Positions 9,031 to 18,906 of a stretch of DNA of 64,000 bases are shown piece by piece. How positions within the stretch are numbered: position 1 is the stretch's first letter; every line of letters begins with the position of its first letter. Origin of the DNA: Candidatus Berkiella aquae (GTDB lineage: Bacteria; Pseudomonadota; Gammaproteobacteria; Berkiellales; Berkiellaceae); contig NZ_LKAJ02000001.1 in NCBI RefSeq assembly GCF_001431295.2, forward strand, positions 1,488,001 through 1,552,000, read 5' to 3'. The translations under genes were made by a program, and so were the position numbers. A model generated the notes under the pieces. It did not search any database and was not told where the DNA came from. It saw only the letters and a list, made by a program, of their open reading frames with translations.

Positions 9031-10833
9031 GTGGCCCTACAATCGATACGAACAGCCTACCAACCCTTCTTTACCTTTAATAAAAAAGATTTCTGGCAAT
9101 GGTTCTATGCCGGGTTGTTGATTGCAGGCAACGCAAGTCAGGCAGCTTTGTTAATATTGATCAACAGTTCCTTTAATCAATTCTTTGGGGTACTTGGATT
9201 ACCTGCTATTACTTATTATGCTTTTTTTCGCGCGATTATGCCCTTAGTGATCTCCGTTTGTATCTATACGCTGACGGCAGCATTGAACGCGTTTACGGTT
9301 GATAAACTGACAACTCATTTAGATGATTTATTAACCAAGCATTATGTAGGGCGGTGGATTAAATCGAAGGCCTATTTTGGCGTTAATTTTTTACCCAAAC
9401 CCAAGGTGCCCAATGCCGCGCCTGTCCTTGGTAAAGCGGTTCAAGAAAGTAATCGTTTGGTCGTGATGCTGGGCGATAGCTATCTTAATACTTTTTTTAG
9501 TTTTCTCGTTGGGCTTTATGGATTATGGCAACTTTCTATGCCATTAACTTTGCAAATTTCAACTTTTGCTTTTGTGATCCCAGGTTATATGGCGATTGCT
9601 GCCATTGCTTACTCTTTACTCAATAATTATGTTATTACCAAAATAGGTAAAAACTTACGTAGAGCAACAGAGCAAAAGCATGACAATCTGAACGAATTAG
9701 AAGCAACCTTACACCATATTGAAAAAAATGCAGAAGGCATTGAATTATTAAGAGCGAGCAACAAAGAAGAAAGTAACGTTATAAAAATACTAGAACGAAA
9801 TGCACTGTATAAAGCAACCTTGAGTCGATTGCAGTCAGCATTTGCATTTTGTACCGCCATGAATGAGCAATTGCGGTTTTTTATTGGATTTCTCTTAAGT
9901 GTTCCACAAATTGTCGCGAAAGCCATTAGCATTGATAATGTATTAATTATTAGTGATTATTTTGCAAGAGTTATTGGTTTTTTTACTTGGCGTCACGACT
10001 ATTACCAAGATGTAACGACGTTAGAAGTTTTGGCAGGTAAAATTTGTGATTTAGAAAATCAGATGCAAGAATGGGATGTCATTGATAAAGAGTGCAAGTT
10101 AACAACGCAACAAGGAAAAATCTTATCATTTTCTAATATTTGCATTCATAAGCCTGATGGTAATAACCTGCTGTCACAAAAGCAATTTGCTTTCAAAAAT
10201 GCTCAAATCACCATGATACAAGGCCCTTCAGGCGTTGGTAAGTCAACGCTATTTCGTACTTTAGCGGGGTTATGGCCTTATGTGGAAGGTAAAATTACGT
10301 TACCAGAGAATCAATCAAATATGCATATTGTGGCGCAAAAGCCTTATTTTCCAATGCATGTTTCTTTGTATGAAGCTATTTTGTATCCCACAACTGCAAC
10401 CATAACACAAGAACAGCGCAAGAAAATGGATGCTTTAATGAAAGAGTTTCAGTTAACGCATTTATTAACTAACGCAGAAAAAACCAAAGATTGGAGTAAG
10501 ACCTTAAGTGGGGGTGAAGCTCAACGTATTGCTCTCATTCGTGCCATTCTTAAAGCACCTAAGTTGTTATTAATGGATGAACCCTTCTCGGCACTTGATG
10601 GAAAAGCGCGACAAATGAGCGAGCGCTTATTAAAGAAATGTTTACCTAAAGCGACCATTATTTATATTGATCATGAAGTGCTTGAAGAAAAAGTAAATTC
10701 AACGCATAAAAATAGAATGTTTGATAATAGAGTTATCTTTGATAAGCAAAAGCTGACCGAACAAAAGAAAGCATCAGCGACTCAAGAGGTTGAAAAGGGG
10801 ACGAGACGCACAACCAGAAGAAGCGTAAGGTAA
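9031..10833 (+). CDS. ABC transporter, membrane plus ATPase fusion (SbmA/YddA-type)
   Basis: This 600-residue half-transporter starts at a GTG. The N-terminal half opens with AYQPFFTFNKKDFWQWFY and has about five to six membrane helices, typical of the SbmA/BacA/YddA (ABC_membrane_2) group. The ATPase half has Walker A GPSGVGKST (from residue 398), signature LSGGEAQRI (from residue 492) and Walker B LLLMDEPFSAL. Such proteins are peptide or vitamin transporters; the substrate is unknown. It ends in a Lys/Arg-rich tail. It interrupts the minus-strand icm genes and points the other way, so it is probably an insertion rather than part of the secretion machine. Confidence 0.85.
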   Translation: MALQSIRTAYQPFFTFNKKDFWQWFYAGLLIAGNASQAALLILINSSFNQFFGVLGLPAITYYAFFRAIMPLVISVCIYTLTAALNAFTVDKLTTHLDDLLTKHYVGRWIKSKAYFGVNFLPKPKVPNAAPVLGKAVQESNRLVVMLGDSYLNTFFSFLVGLYGLWQLSMPLTLQISTFAFVIPGYMAIAAIAYSLLNNYVITKIGKNLRRATEQKHDNLNELEATLHHIEKNAEGIELLRASNKEESNVIKILERNALYKATLSRLQSAFAFCTAMNEQLRFFIGFLLSVPQIVAKAISIDNVLIISDYFARVIGFFTWRHDYYQDVTTLEVLAGKICDLENQMQEWDVIDKECKLTTQQGKILSFSNICIHKPDGNNLLSQKQFAFKNAQITMIQGPSGVGKSTLFRTLAGLWPYVEGKITLPENQSNMHIVAQKPYFPMHVSLYEAILYPTTATITQEQRKKMDALMKEFQLTHLLTNAEKTKDWSKTLSGGEAQRIALIRAILKAPKLLLMDEPFSALDGKARQMSERLLKKCLPKATIIYIDHEVLEEKVNSTHKNRMFDNRVIFDKQKLTEQKKASATQEVEKGTRRTTRRSVR

Positions 10834-10860
10834 AAAGCCAGGGTAGTTGGGAGTAATCTT

Positions 10861-10926
10861 GTCATGCCAGCGAACGCTCGCATCTAGACTTTGAGATACC
10901 TGGGCCCCAGCCTACGCTGGGGCGAC
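10861..10926. repeat. Palindromic REP-like element
   Basis: GTCATGCCAGCG at the left and CGCTGGGGCGAC at the right are imperfect inverted ends. A perfect 7-bp hairpin CCCCAGC/GCTGGGG (905–911/916–922, window positions 10905–10922) lies at the right side. It is locally more GC-rich than its surroundings and lies between the convergent ABC transporter and icmB, so it may also stop transcription. Confidence 0.55.
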
Positions 10927-10936
10927 AAATACCTAC

Positions 10937-13900
10937 TTAAACTTGCAATGAAATTTGCGCAGCTCCTGAAGTCGTTCCTTCATAAATCTTCAAGATTTCA
11001 TCAATTAACTCATCAATCACGCTATTAGAAACACCGTCATCAATTTTTTCACCACCTTCTTTACGTTTTGCTAAACGCTCTTCAACCACTTTAGCCGCAC
11101 TACCGCCCGGATATAACATTGCCAACAGCTTTCGCGTTTCGTTAGCACCAATCTTTTTATAAAGCGCGTTACGAATTCTGGCATCTTCAGCCGTGGTGTT
11201 AAATGCCCATAATTCAATGGGTCCTAAAGTACTGGTACATAATTGGGTATTCATACCTAATTTGGTAGCAAATTGCGCCAAGAATGTTGCACCTTCGGCA
11301 CGTGGACCATGCACTCGGGTTGCTAAAGCAATTTTAGCGGTTTCTGACAGACCAAAGGTTTTCACCGACTTATCAATCGCTTGTTGAGGGCCTGCATCCA
11401 TAATGAAAATCGCAGTAGCAAACTCAACCATCACAGAGTCAAAGTCGTCTAAAGATTGTGATAATAGAGCAACTTGAACTTTCCATTTTCGACCTTCACG
11501 CATGTCAACAACGACTTGATCACGTACAGCTTGCGCTTTAGACGTTCGATGGAATTCATCCATCACCAGTCGCTTAGGATCCTCACGAATTTGCAGAATA
11601 CGTTGACGGTGATAATCATGATATTGTTTAGGAAAATCTTCTAAATTATCTTCAGTGAGATAGAAACTTTTTGCCATAATATAACGAGCTAACATGTACA
11701 TAACGGCTGTTTGGCGATCAGCTGCCTCACCACCGGTTTTAGCAACTTCGTCTAAGTCTAATGAAATAACGCGAGATTCCCCTAAATCGAATTGGGTAAT
11801 ACGCGATAAAATAGGATATTCACGTACCGCAGCAGAAAGCATACGACCAAAAGCGGTGATTAATGGTTCGCCGGTTGGTGCAACAATCTTGCCATATAAA
11901 TCTTCGACCACTTTCGTTCGGCAGATGGAAACCGCATCGGCAATCAAAGGAGAGCAGTAACGTTGTGCTAAAACAGCTTCATGCACTTTGTCAGACTTAA
12001 AGAGAGCATCAACCACTTCCCACCAGGAAGTATGCGCATCGGTTTGAAAATTGATCTCATCTAATATTTTATCGACCCCAGGCTCAAGATCGCGCGTATA
12101 TTTGTTGGGGTTTTGTGTATCAGAGAGGGCCTTGAAAAGCTCATCGACAATCATCCCTGCCATATCAGAAATACCGTCGTAGGCTTTTGCTTCACCAATC
12201 GGTGTTGCAAGCAAGGTAATGAAGTTGACCAAGAAGCTACGCTCTAATGGGGTAGGGTAGCGACAACCCAGTTGTGTATCAAAGGGGTTAATGGAATATT
12301 GTGGAGTCATCCGTAAACGATGGTAAGCTGCCAAATGTCGTTGTTCTTTAGGTAAAGATTCTTTAATCAAAGAAATCAGTCCCGAGCTTGACGGTCCAAT
12401 ATCGACGATTGCGATACGGGGTAAACGAGCAATACCACCTTGTAAGCACAATGCAAGATTGATGGAGTTCGAGAGTACCGATTTACCCGAACCTGGTCTT
12501 GCATAAACTAAGTCAATCCAAGTGGTTTGTTGAGTTGAACCGGGTTGATAAGGCCAAGGTTTACCATCCGGTGAACGAAATAGGGTTGCTCCGGTTACCC
12601 AAGGGGAAGCAGGGCGGGTAAAGGGCAGCATATAACAAACATCATTCAAAGGAGCTGCAGAAGCGGTTGCAATGCTGTTGGTGCTAATCCCTAAAGCCGT
12701 GGTTAATGCGGCTTCGTAACTATCTCCTGAAATTTCGCCGACTTCACAATGTCCCCAACTTTGCATTGCTTTTGCTAATTCAGCTGAGCGCGTTCTTAAT
12801 AAACGCTCTTCGCCAACGCCAGCCCATGTGCTAGCGGTGACACGGAATTTAACGATTGCGTAGTCAGTGCTGGAATCTAAAAACTTCAATAATTCTGCCG
12901 CATCGCAAATTAAAGGATTTTGCGAGGAAGCAAAGCTCAAAATAGAAGCTAAGACTGGTTTAACACCCAAAGTTCGAATGCCATCACTTTCAATTAAAAA
13001 TGAAATCCGCCAAGGGAAACGAGAATGGATCGCTTTTTTGAATAATTCAAAAAATGGCTTAATTTCTTGAGGAAAAAGATCGATGTAATGGGTTGAATAA
13101 ATTTTATCACCAATCCGACAAGAACGCAGATTAATTACTTCGCCATCTCTTGGGATAATTTGCGGTACAAGCGGTGGCCACATGACTTCAGAAATATCAC
13201 GTCCGGTCGGATCTTTGAGATTTCGCATTGGGATCCTATCACCCGGTAGGACAGGGCGCCATTCTCGGTCGGTATATTCAGGATCAACGCTTTTACGCAT
13301 TTCAAAAACAGCTTGGTGAACATCAAGCAATACGGCATACAGATTCACATCGCGCATATCATTAATCGCAGAACGGACAAATGAATCGTGCGTTTCGCGC
13401 AATTCAGGAACCGCTGACAAAATATTTTGTGCATGCTTGATGGGCGGAATTTTAATGTCTTTGGAGCGTTCTAATTTTGCTTTATTAGATTGTTCTAATT
13501 GTGTTTTAGAAAGAGAATTAGGCCTCGTCCAAAGTACCAAAAAGCAATTTTCAGTGGCACAAAATTTTGAAAGATGGTTAATGCGCTCTTCAAATAAATC
13601 TTGCAGATTCATTTTTAATCGGTCACAGGTTGCCATCGCTGGTCGAAAAATATCTCGGATCTCATCTTTCACCAGATCTTTGTCATAATGAAAATACATT
13701 TGCACGGCATGACCTGGGCGAGATAATGCAGGGGATAAAGTATTAATTAATCCTTTATGAATTTTGTCGAATTCTTGTGGTCCGACTAATTCTGTTGCAC
13801 CATGCACCCGAATGATAGAGACCAACGAGCCATCTCTTGCAACTAAAGTATGACGGCTATCAGCGGTTTCAATTGTACAAAAATGATCGGCTGTTTGACC

Positions 13901-13969
13901 AAGGGAAGAACCTAACCAACCCAAGAAAGCATCGATGTTATCTAATAATGAATCGACAAACGTCCTCAT
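10937..13969 (-). CDS. icmB: Dot/Icm ATPase IcmB (DotO), VirB4-like
   Basis: This 1010-residue cytoplasmic ATPase energises assembly and transport at the inner-membrane base of the Dot/Icm machine. The N-terminus MRTFVDSLLDNIDAFLGWLG is characteristic. Walker A is ARPGSGKSVLSNS near residue 490, and RLVMDEFHRTSKAQAVRDQV (near 800) carries the Walker B Asp-Glu. The length equals that of Legionella DotO (about 1009). It is the distal gene of the icmL-K-E-G cluster and ends just beyond a palindromic repeat. Confidence 0.96.
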   Translation of the reverse strand: MRTFVDSLLDNIDAFLGWLGSSLGQTADHFCTIETADSRHTLVARDGSLVSIIRVHGATELVGPQEFDKIHKGLINTLSPALSRPGHAVQMYFHYDKDLVKDEIRDIFRPAMATCDRLKMNLQDLFEERINHLSKFCATENCFLVLWTRPNSLSKTQLEQSNKAKLERSKDIKIPPIKHAQNILSAVPELRETHDSFVRSAINDMRDVNLYAVLLDVHQAVFEMRKSVDPEYTDREWRPVLPGDRIPMRNLKDPTGRDISEVMWPPLVPQIIPRDGEVINLRSCRIGDKIYSTHYIDLFPQEIKPFFELFKKAIHSRFPWRISFLIESDGIRTLGVKPVLASILSFASSQNPLICDAAELLKFLDSSTDYAIVKFRVTASTWAGVGEERLLRTRSAELAKAMQSWGHCEVGEISGDSYEAALTTALGISTNSIATASAAPLNDVCYMLPFTRPASPWVTGATLFRSPDGKPWPYQPGSTQQTTWIDLVYARPGSGKSVLSNSINLALCLQGGIARLPRIAIVDIGPSSSGLISLIKESLPKEQRHLAAYHRLRMTPQYSINPFDTQLGCRYPTPLERSFLVNFITLLATPIGEAKAYDGISDMAGMIVDELFKALSDTQNPNKYTRDLEPGVDKILDEINFQTDAHTSWWEVVDALFKSDKVHEAVLAQRYCSPLIADAVSICRTKVVEDLYGKIVAPTGEPLITAFGRMLSAAVREYPILSRITQFDLGESRVISLDLDEVAKTGGEAADRQTAVMYMLARYIMAKSFYLTEDNLEDFPKQYHDYHRQRILQIREDPKRLVMDEFHRTSKAQAVRDQVVVDMREGRKWKVQVALLSQSLDDFDSVMVEFATAIFIMDAGPQQAIDKSVKTFGLSETAKIALATRVHGPRAEGATFLAQFATKLGMNTQLCTSTLGPIELWAFNTTAEDARIRNALYKKIGANETRKLLAMLYPGGSAAKVVEERLAKRKEGGEKIDDGVSNSVIDELIDEILKIYEGTTSGAAQISLQV

Positions 13970-13989
13970 TCTTCCTCTCTTTATCTCTA

Positions 13990-14457
13990 TTATGAGATTT
14001 TATCAATCATTCGAGATATTAAATGTGATATATCAATAAAATAAATAAAAACGAAACCAACACCATTAAGCAGGATGCAATCCGATGTTCGCAGTATCTG
14101 GTTGCCTTTGTAGTAATATTGGCCAAAGCTATACATGCTTGCAGCAATTGCTAAATAACCAATTAATTTCATCCCTTGTATGATGATTTCATTCATTTCT
14201 TGCCATCTTTCCAATTGAATCAGTGGCAAGTAAGCAATTAATTCTAACGATTCAGCACTTGAGGTTAATGCAAATAGGGTTGCAAAAGAGTAATGCAGCG
14301 TGAAAGGGAATAGGGTTAAAATGCCCCCTAGTATTTGCTGACCTCTAAGTTGATGGTACGTGCCATGGATTAGCAAAGTAACACCTGCTGCCATTAACAT
14401 TACTTTCGTAACGCGTGCAGTGGTGAAAATAGCCACCAATTGTTCATAGTCAAACAT
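13990..14457 (-). CDS. Small membrane protein of the Dot/Icm cluster (DotE/DotV-like)
   Basis: About 155 residues from the ATG at 14457, chosen because AAAGGA sits 5 nt upstream; another ATG at 14463 follows the ribosome site too closely. It has three to four hydrophobic helices (around residues 15–33, 40–65, 90–108 and 122–140). The layout, two pairs of helices with the second pair starting WQEMNEIIIQGMKLIGYLAIAAS, parallels IcmC/DotE (KWDAIKDVVIKYMYLIGLIAF). Its position between icmG and icmB is where Legionella has icmC and icmD. The best guess is a DotE/DotP/DotV family member, possibly DotV; sequence similarity is weak. Confidence 0.6.
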   Translation of the reverse strand: MFDYEQLVAIFTTARVTKVMLMAAGVTLLIHGTYHQLRGQQILGGILTLFPFTLHYSFATLFALTSSAESLELIAYLPLIQLERWQEMNEIIIQGMKLIGYLAIAASMYSFGQYYYKGNQILRTSDCILLNGVGFVFIYFIDISHLISRMIDKIS

Positions 14458-14592
14458 AGGCATCCTTTCCCAAAAGATATTTTTAGAAATATCTTTTATT
14501 GTTTGTTACTCACAGCAGTTAACTTTTTCGCTGTCATTGTCCTCGCTCTCAAGGAGAGCTTCGCAAAACCAACAACAGCGACTAGATCTGGA

Positions 14593-15447
14593 TTAACGTA
14601 ACGTCACGCCTGAAGAAGTGATCACGACACCGTTACCTGCATCAATTTTAATCACTTTGCCATATTCCCCAACGGAATCACCCTCAGAGACGGTGATGGT
14701 TTTGCCGCTGCCGGAACGTAACCAAGCTCGCCCAGGGATAATTGCATAAACGCTCAATGAAGGATTAGCGCTTTCAACTTTACGGGTAGCGGTCGCTTTT
14801 TTGGATACTTTAGCTTGCTGTTGTTTTTCTCGTTCTTCATGAATAACTTTCAGTTGGTTCATTAATTCTTGAACAGCAGCATTGAGAGCAGCAAGATCAT
14901 TTTGCAGCTTATTAACATTCACATTAGATTGAGCAACATTTTGGTTTGCGGTTGCCAGCTCTTTTTCTAAAGTGGACAAGCGTTGTTTAATAGCCGTATC
15001 TTGCTCTTCTAATTTCTTTTGCAGTTTCGTTAAAGAAGCTTCTGTTGCCGTGACTTCTTGTGGAATCACATTTTGTGCGTCCATCATAGAAGGGAGGGAA
15101 GATTGTGGCGCTGCTTTCTCAACGGGCGCAGGTGCAGGAGCCGGTTCTTCAACTTTTGGCGCAGGCTTAGCTGGTGCAGGCGCAGGTTCTGGTTTATCGG
15201 TGAACATGCCAACCACTTTCCAGCCAATAAAGCCCACGACTGCCGCTGCAATTGCAATAGGCAATAACATGTTTTTACGAGGTTCTTTCGCGACTGGCTC
15301 AGCAGCTTCCTCTTCTTCAGTTTCGAATTCTTCAGGCGCTAAAGCATCTTCTTCTTCGCCTTCAGTTTCAAACTCAAACTCTTCTTCAAATTCGTCGAGC
15401 TGATCATCTGCATTTTTGTCTTTGTCATCGTTCATATTATCGCCCAT
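14593..15447 (-). CDS. icmG: Dot/Icm protein IcmG (DotF)
   Basis: This 284-residue bitopic inner-membrane protein has a very acidic cytoplasmic N-terminus (residues 6–55, mostly Glu/Asp), a single membrane helix (about residues 62–80), a Pro/Ala linker, a coiled coil (about residues 135–210) and a small C-terminal domain ending VVITSSGVTLR. This is the DotF architecture. In Legionella DotF is part of the envelope-spanning core and may contact effectors. It follows icmE by 5 bp in the icmL-K-E-G order seen in Legionella. Confidence 0.93.
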   Translation of the reverse strand: MGDNMNDDKDKNADDQLDEFEEEFEFETEGEEEDALAPEEFETEEEEAAEPVAKEPRKNMLLPIAIAAAVVGFIGWKVVGMFTDKPEPAPAPAKPAPKVEEPAPAPAPVEKAAPQSSLPSMMDAQNVIPQEVTATEASLTKLQKKLEEQDTAIKQRLSTLEKELATANQNVAQSNVNVNKLQNDLAALNAAVQELMNQLKVIHEEREKQQQAKVSKKATATRKVESANPSLSVYAIIPGRAWLRSGSGKTITVSEGDSVGEYGKVIKIDAGNGVVITSSGVTLR

Positions 15448-15452
15448 TTAAC

Positions 15453-16850
15453 TTAACCCTCTTCCGTAACTTCTGCATCGGACAAAAATAACAGCCCAAG
15501 TCCCGTACCCTGGTCGACAGTAACTGTGTAAGGGGTATTGAAAATGGGTTTAACTTGTTGTGCCCAGGCCGTACCCACTTCACCTAACGCAGCATAGAAT
15601 TTCTCCTGATTATCCAATGGAGGCGTTGTTGTTGTGGTTGTACCTGTTAGTGGTGAAGTTGTTGTCGTTCCTTGGTTAGTAATTGCTTTACCGTATCCAG
15701 ACACAAATGCAGAGGCGAATAACGAACCATATCGCAACAAGTAGTGATGATTAACATCAGAAGCTAAGGCTGTTCTCGCGGTATCGGGATCAATTGCCAC
15801 GGCTTGAACAGCTAACGACTTAGTACGTTTTGGTAAAGACAAAGTACTAAATTGAATAATGACCGTTTCTTGTTGATCTTGGTGTGTGAAAGCACCCACT
15901 AATCTGCCGCCTTGATATTTTCCGCTAACAATAGTGGCTAAAACAGGGCCTTTTTCATCACTATTAACAGCTGTATCTAAGACACCAAAGAGTACCGTAC
16001 CTGCTTTGATAACTTCTTTGCGTTTCTTAACAAAACCAACATTTTTATTGCCAATGGTTTTGGTGGTGGAGATTGAATCTTGGCTTTGACCTTGGCCACC
16101 TTTATTTGCAGGGATGTTAGCGGTGGTTCCACTTGCTGCTGCGGTAACTGGTTTACTAGCCAATTCACCTTGCACAAACGCTTGCGGAGTGACTTTATTC
16201 CACTCGTTGTAAGCAGTTTGCGCATAATTTTTCATCTGTTGGGAGGTTTTTTGTACCGCTGCATCATAATTTTTTTGTTCAGCTTCGGCTTGGCGACGCT
16301 GGCGATCTAAAGCATCTTTACGTTCTTTTTCCAAACGCATTTTTTCAATGCGGTCGCGTTGTTCTTTTAACCTGGCTTCTTGTTCTTCTCTTTCACGCTC
16401 CCGTTGAGATTTACCAAAATTAGCGCCGGTTAAACCACCTTCTTCAGCTTGACCAAATTGCAATTTATTTTGCGTGCCTTGTTGCTGATTTTTTAGTGCA
16501 TTTTCAAGAGAATTTGCATCATTTTTATTTTCATTATCAGCGACGGCGCCAATAATGGTGGGAATAGCACTGGTTTTTTTCTTTAAAGCTTCTTCAGCCC
16601 TGCGTTGGTTTTCAGCAACTTGGAGTTCTTTATATTGCTCTGAAACCACGCTACCTGGAGTTGATTTAATTTGTGGGGGAACACCAACGGCTTGAGATCC
16701 TTGTTTGGAAAGCACATCAGTATTTTCTTGGCCACCGCGCATGACTGCAACGCCAACACCAATAACAATAATAGCTCCGAACAAAATAACAAAGGTCCGC
16801 GTTTTGGCGTTAGTTAATCCTGCGAGCAAGTTCGACGGTTTTTTTGCCAT
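15453..16850 (-). CDS. icmE: Dot/Icm core protein IcmE (DotG), short form, VirB10-like
   Basis: About 465 residues from the ATG at 16850, which lies 4 nt after the icmK stop. It has an N-terminal membrane helix (TFVILFGAIIVIGVGVAVM), a conserved periplasmic segment (KQGSQAVGVPPQIKSTPGS), a charged coiled coil (about residues 130–210, EREREEQEARLKEQR) and a C-terminal VirB10/TrbI-type domain (GTVLFGVLDTAVNSDEKGP, ARTALASDVNHHYLLRYGSL). L. pneumophila DotG is about 1048 residues because of a long central repeat region; that region is missing here, leaving a protein the size of plasmid TraO/VirB10 relatives. It forms the central channel with DotC, DotD, DotH and DotF. Confidence 0.93.
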   Translation of the reverse strand: MAKKPSNLLAGLTNAKTRTFVILFGAIIVIGVGVAVMRGGQENTDVLSKQGSQAVGVPPQIKSTPGSVVSEQYKELQVAENQRRAEEALKKKTSAIPTIIGAVADNENKNDANSLENALKNQQQGTQNKLQFGQAEEGGLTGANFGKSQREREREEQEARLKEQRDRIEKMRLEKERKDALDRQRRQAEAEQKNYDAAVQKTSQQMKNYAQTAYNEWNKVTPQAFVQGELASKPVTAAASGTTANIPANKGGQGQSQDSISTTKTIGNKNVGFVKKRKEVIKAGTVLFGVLDTAVNSDEKGPVLATIVSGKYQGGRLVGAFTHQDQQETVIIQFSTLSLPKRTKSLAVQAVAIDPDTARTALASDVNHHYLLRYGSLFASAFVSGYGKAITNQGTTTTSPLTGTTTTTTPPLDNQEKFYAALGEVGTAWAQQVKPIFNTPYTVTVDQGTGLGLLFLSDAEVTEEG

Positions 16851-16854
16851 AAAT

Positions 16855-18078
16855 CTATAACCCTGAAAGTTTAATATCCATGGTTTTGCCATTTTGTGAT
16901 GCTAAGATAGAAGGCGTTAGCATCAACTCGTATACATGTGTGCCATCAGCGCTTGACACAGATGAAACCCAAGCGGGTGATAGAATAGTTAACTTACTCC
17001 TAAAGAAAATCTTATTATCGACTAACCACGCTTCGCCTGGTCCGCCTGCTACATGTAATTTAATACTACCACGAGGCGGTACGCCGTCTAGTATATTAAT
17101 CAATATTTGATTCACACTGGCTTCAGGACTAAAACCACCCGACTCTACCGTAGGGGCGGCACACTCAGGGTTTCGGCCCGGAACAATTAAATCAACTCGG
17201 AAATCTGACATGCGTGGATTTGCAACTAAGGTTAGCATGATGGGTGTATCTAATCCCCATAATGTTACGGCTAAATTGCCATGCGCATAAGGTTTAAGAC
17301 TTTGGATAAAAACCTTATTCCCTTTGTGGTCCCATTGAATATTGAATGTTTGTGGATCGCCAATGCTGTAAGAAGCAAGTTTCCAAGGGCTGCCACAAAT
17401 TCGATCGGTAAAATTGATCACGGTCACAAAACCAGCAGAAAGACGAATAACGGGGGTCTCACTGCCAGGCGATAGATCCACTTTTTCAGAGCGAATCGCT
17501 GGTGGTTGCGCGGTTGGATTAGGTGGCGTTGCCTTTGCTTGCAACGTCATATCGTAATATTTGTGAATTTTGGTGATTTGGTCTGGACTCATGGGGAGTA
17601 CTTCATCAACCAACATACCAAATGCTTGATCGCGTTTGATTTCTTCTAACGATTTTGCTCTAGGCGCAGCAGGGGTTCCATCCGGTGCAGAAGCTGATGG
17701 CATCGGCGTTGCAGAAGGAACGGTAATAGGAGCTTCAGATTGCGCAGGAGCGGCTTGTGTTTGTTGAAAACTTTTAGCTATAGCCTGTAGTTGATCGGGA
17801 TTCAGGCTTTTAGCTTGTTGCAGCAACTGCTTTGATTGCTCAGGTGATAGCTTCGATAAATCTTGTGGAATATTCATTCCTGGTTGTGGCGAAACACTAG
17901 GCACAGAAGGCGCTGGCGTCGGTGCTACGGATGGTGTTGTCGTTGCTGGCTTAGGTGCAGAAGCCGTTGGTGGAGGCGCTGAACTTGATGGTTGATCTTC
18001 CGCACCAAGTAGTGCAGCCTGGATGGGCTGTGTTCCTACCAGAAATAATAATGTGCAAAGCGTTATTTTATGTTTCAT
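16855..18078 (-). CDS. icmK: Dot/Icm outer-membrane core protein IcmK (DotH)
   Basis: This 407-residue exported protein has a signal peptide (about residues 1–21, ending IQAAL), a Pro/Ala-rich low-complexity region, and a C-terminal beta-rich domain. Family blocks are TVINFTDRICGSPWKL, SLKPYAHGNLAVTLWGLDTP and LIVPGRNPEC. DotH forms the outer-membrane pore ring with lipoproteins DotC and DotD, encoded at 21.7–23.0 kb. Its gene lies between the icmL pair and icmE, as in Legionella. Confidence 0.95.
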   Translation of the reverse strand: MKHKITLCTLLFLVGTQPIQAALLGAEDQPSSSAPPPTASAPKPATTTPSVAPTPAPSVPSVSPQPGMNIPQDLSKLSPEQSKQLLQQAKSLNPDQLQAIAKSFQQTQAAPAQSEAPITVPSATPMPSASAPDGTPAAPRAKSLEEIKRDQAFGMLVDEVLPMSPDQITKIHKYYDMTLQAKATPPNPTAQPPAIRSEKVDLSPGSETPVIRLSAGFVTVINFTDRICGSPWKLASYSIGDPQTFNIQWDHKGNKVFIQSLKPYAHGNLAVTLWGLDTPIMLTLVANPRMSDFRVDLIVPGRNPECAAPTVESGGFSPEASVNQILINILDGVPPRGSIKLHVAGGPGEAWLVDNKIFFRSKLTILSPAWVSSVSSADGTHVYELMLTPSILASQNGKTMDIKLSGL

Positions 18079-18105
18079 CTTTATACCTAATCTATTCGCC
18101 TAGCA

Positions 18106-18858
18106 TCAACGGTTTTCACGAACAACGAAAGAAGCAATCCCCACACCTTTTGGTGATTCTAAAGTTGACACGCGAGTGATCAGCATCGTTAGAACAATCT
18201 TTTGTTTAAATCTGTCGGTTGAACTACGGTAATCTAACTCCATTGGCAGCTCAACTGTCCAGCTATAAACCCCAGTGGGGGAGCCATCATTGAAAATACC
18301 TTTCTTTAATATGACAGGAGCACCGGTTGGTGTAGCTGAAACAACCATTTGTTTATTTTGCACTGCATCAAGATTGTTAGAGTCCTTCAACGCTTTTAAG
18401 AAGTATTGATAACCTGTTTTGGTGAAATAGATCCGAATGTCTTGTAATGCTTTGCGGAAATTCACGAAATTGAAGGTGTAACACGCAGTAGCTGCTTCAG
18501 TTGCCCATTGTAATAGTGCATTTTGTGTAATGCCGGGTTCGCTCAATGGGATGAGAGGAATTAACTTACCATCGTAGGTTGTAGCAAAATATTGAGGTAA
18601 AGGCTTATGAGTACGTTCATATAATCCCCAATAAATGAGCCCACCGGTTAAACAGATTAAACCAAGGCAAACGAGCATTAATCGTCGATAATTATCGCGA
18701 TAGAAATTATTACGAAGCACAACAAGCTCTAAGGCTCCGGTGTATTTCGTTTTTGCTGCAGGTGCAGCAGGTGCCGCAGGCGTTGTAGCCGGAGGGGTTG
18801 GAGATTTGCTTTTTTGTACGCCAGTTGATTTTTTATCATCCGTTGCCATTTTCGCCAA
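18106..18858 (-). CDS. icmL: Dot/Icm inner-membrane protein IcmL (DotI), copy 1
   Basis: This 250-residue protein has a Pro/Ala-rich cytoplasmic N-terminus, the family motif VLRNNFYRDNYRRLM, one membrane helix (about residues 60–78) and a periplasmic VirB8-like domain (NALLQWATEAATACYTFNF, FTKTGYQYFLKAL, VGIASFVVREN). DotI binds DotJ at the inner-membrane base in Legionella. The gene lies 27 bp before icmK and 48 bp after a second icmL-like gene. Confidence 0.95.
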   Translation of the reverse strand: MAKMATDDKKSTGVQKSKSPTPPATTPAAPAAPAAKTKYTGALELVVLRNNFYRDNYRRLMLVCLGLICLTGGLIYWGLYERTHKPLPQYFATTYDGKLIPLIPLSEPGITQNALLQWATEAATACYTFNFVNFRKALQDIRIYFTKTGYQYFLKALKDSNNLDAVQNKQMVVSATPTGAPVILKKGIFNDGSPTGVYSWTVELPMELDYRSSTDRFKQKIVLTMLITRVSTLESPKGVGIASFVVRENR

Positions 18859-18906
18859 TTCCTCGCTTATTCATCGCGTTTTCTATTCATGATGAGATTC
18901 TTTATG

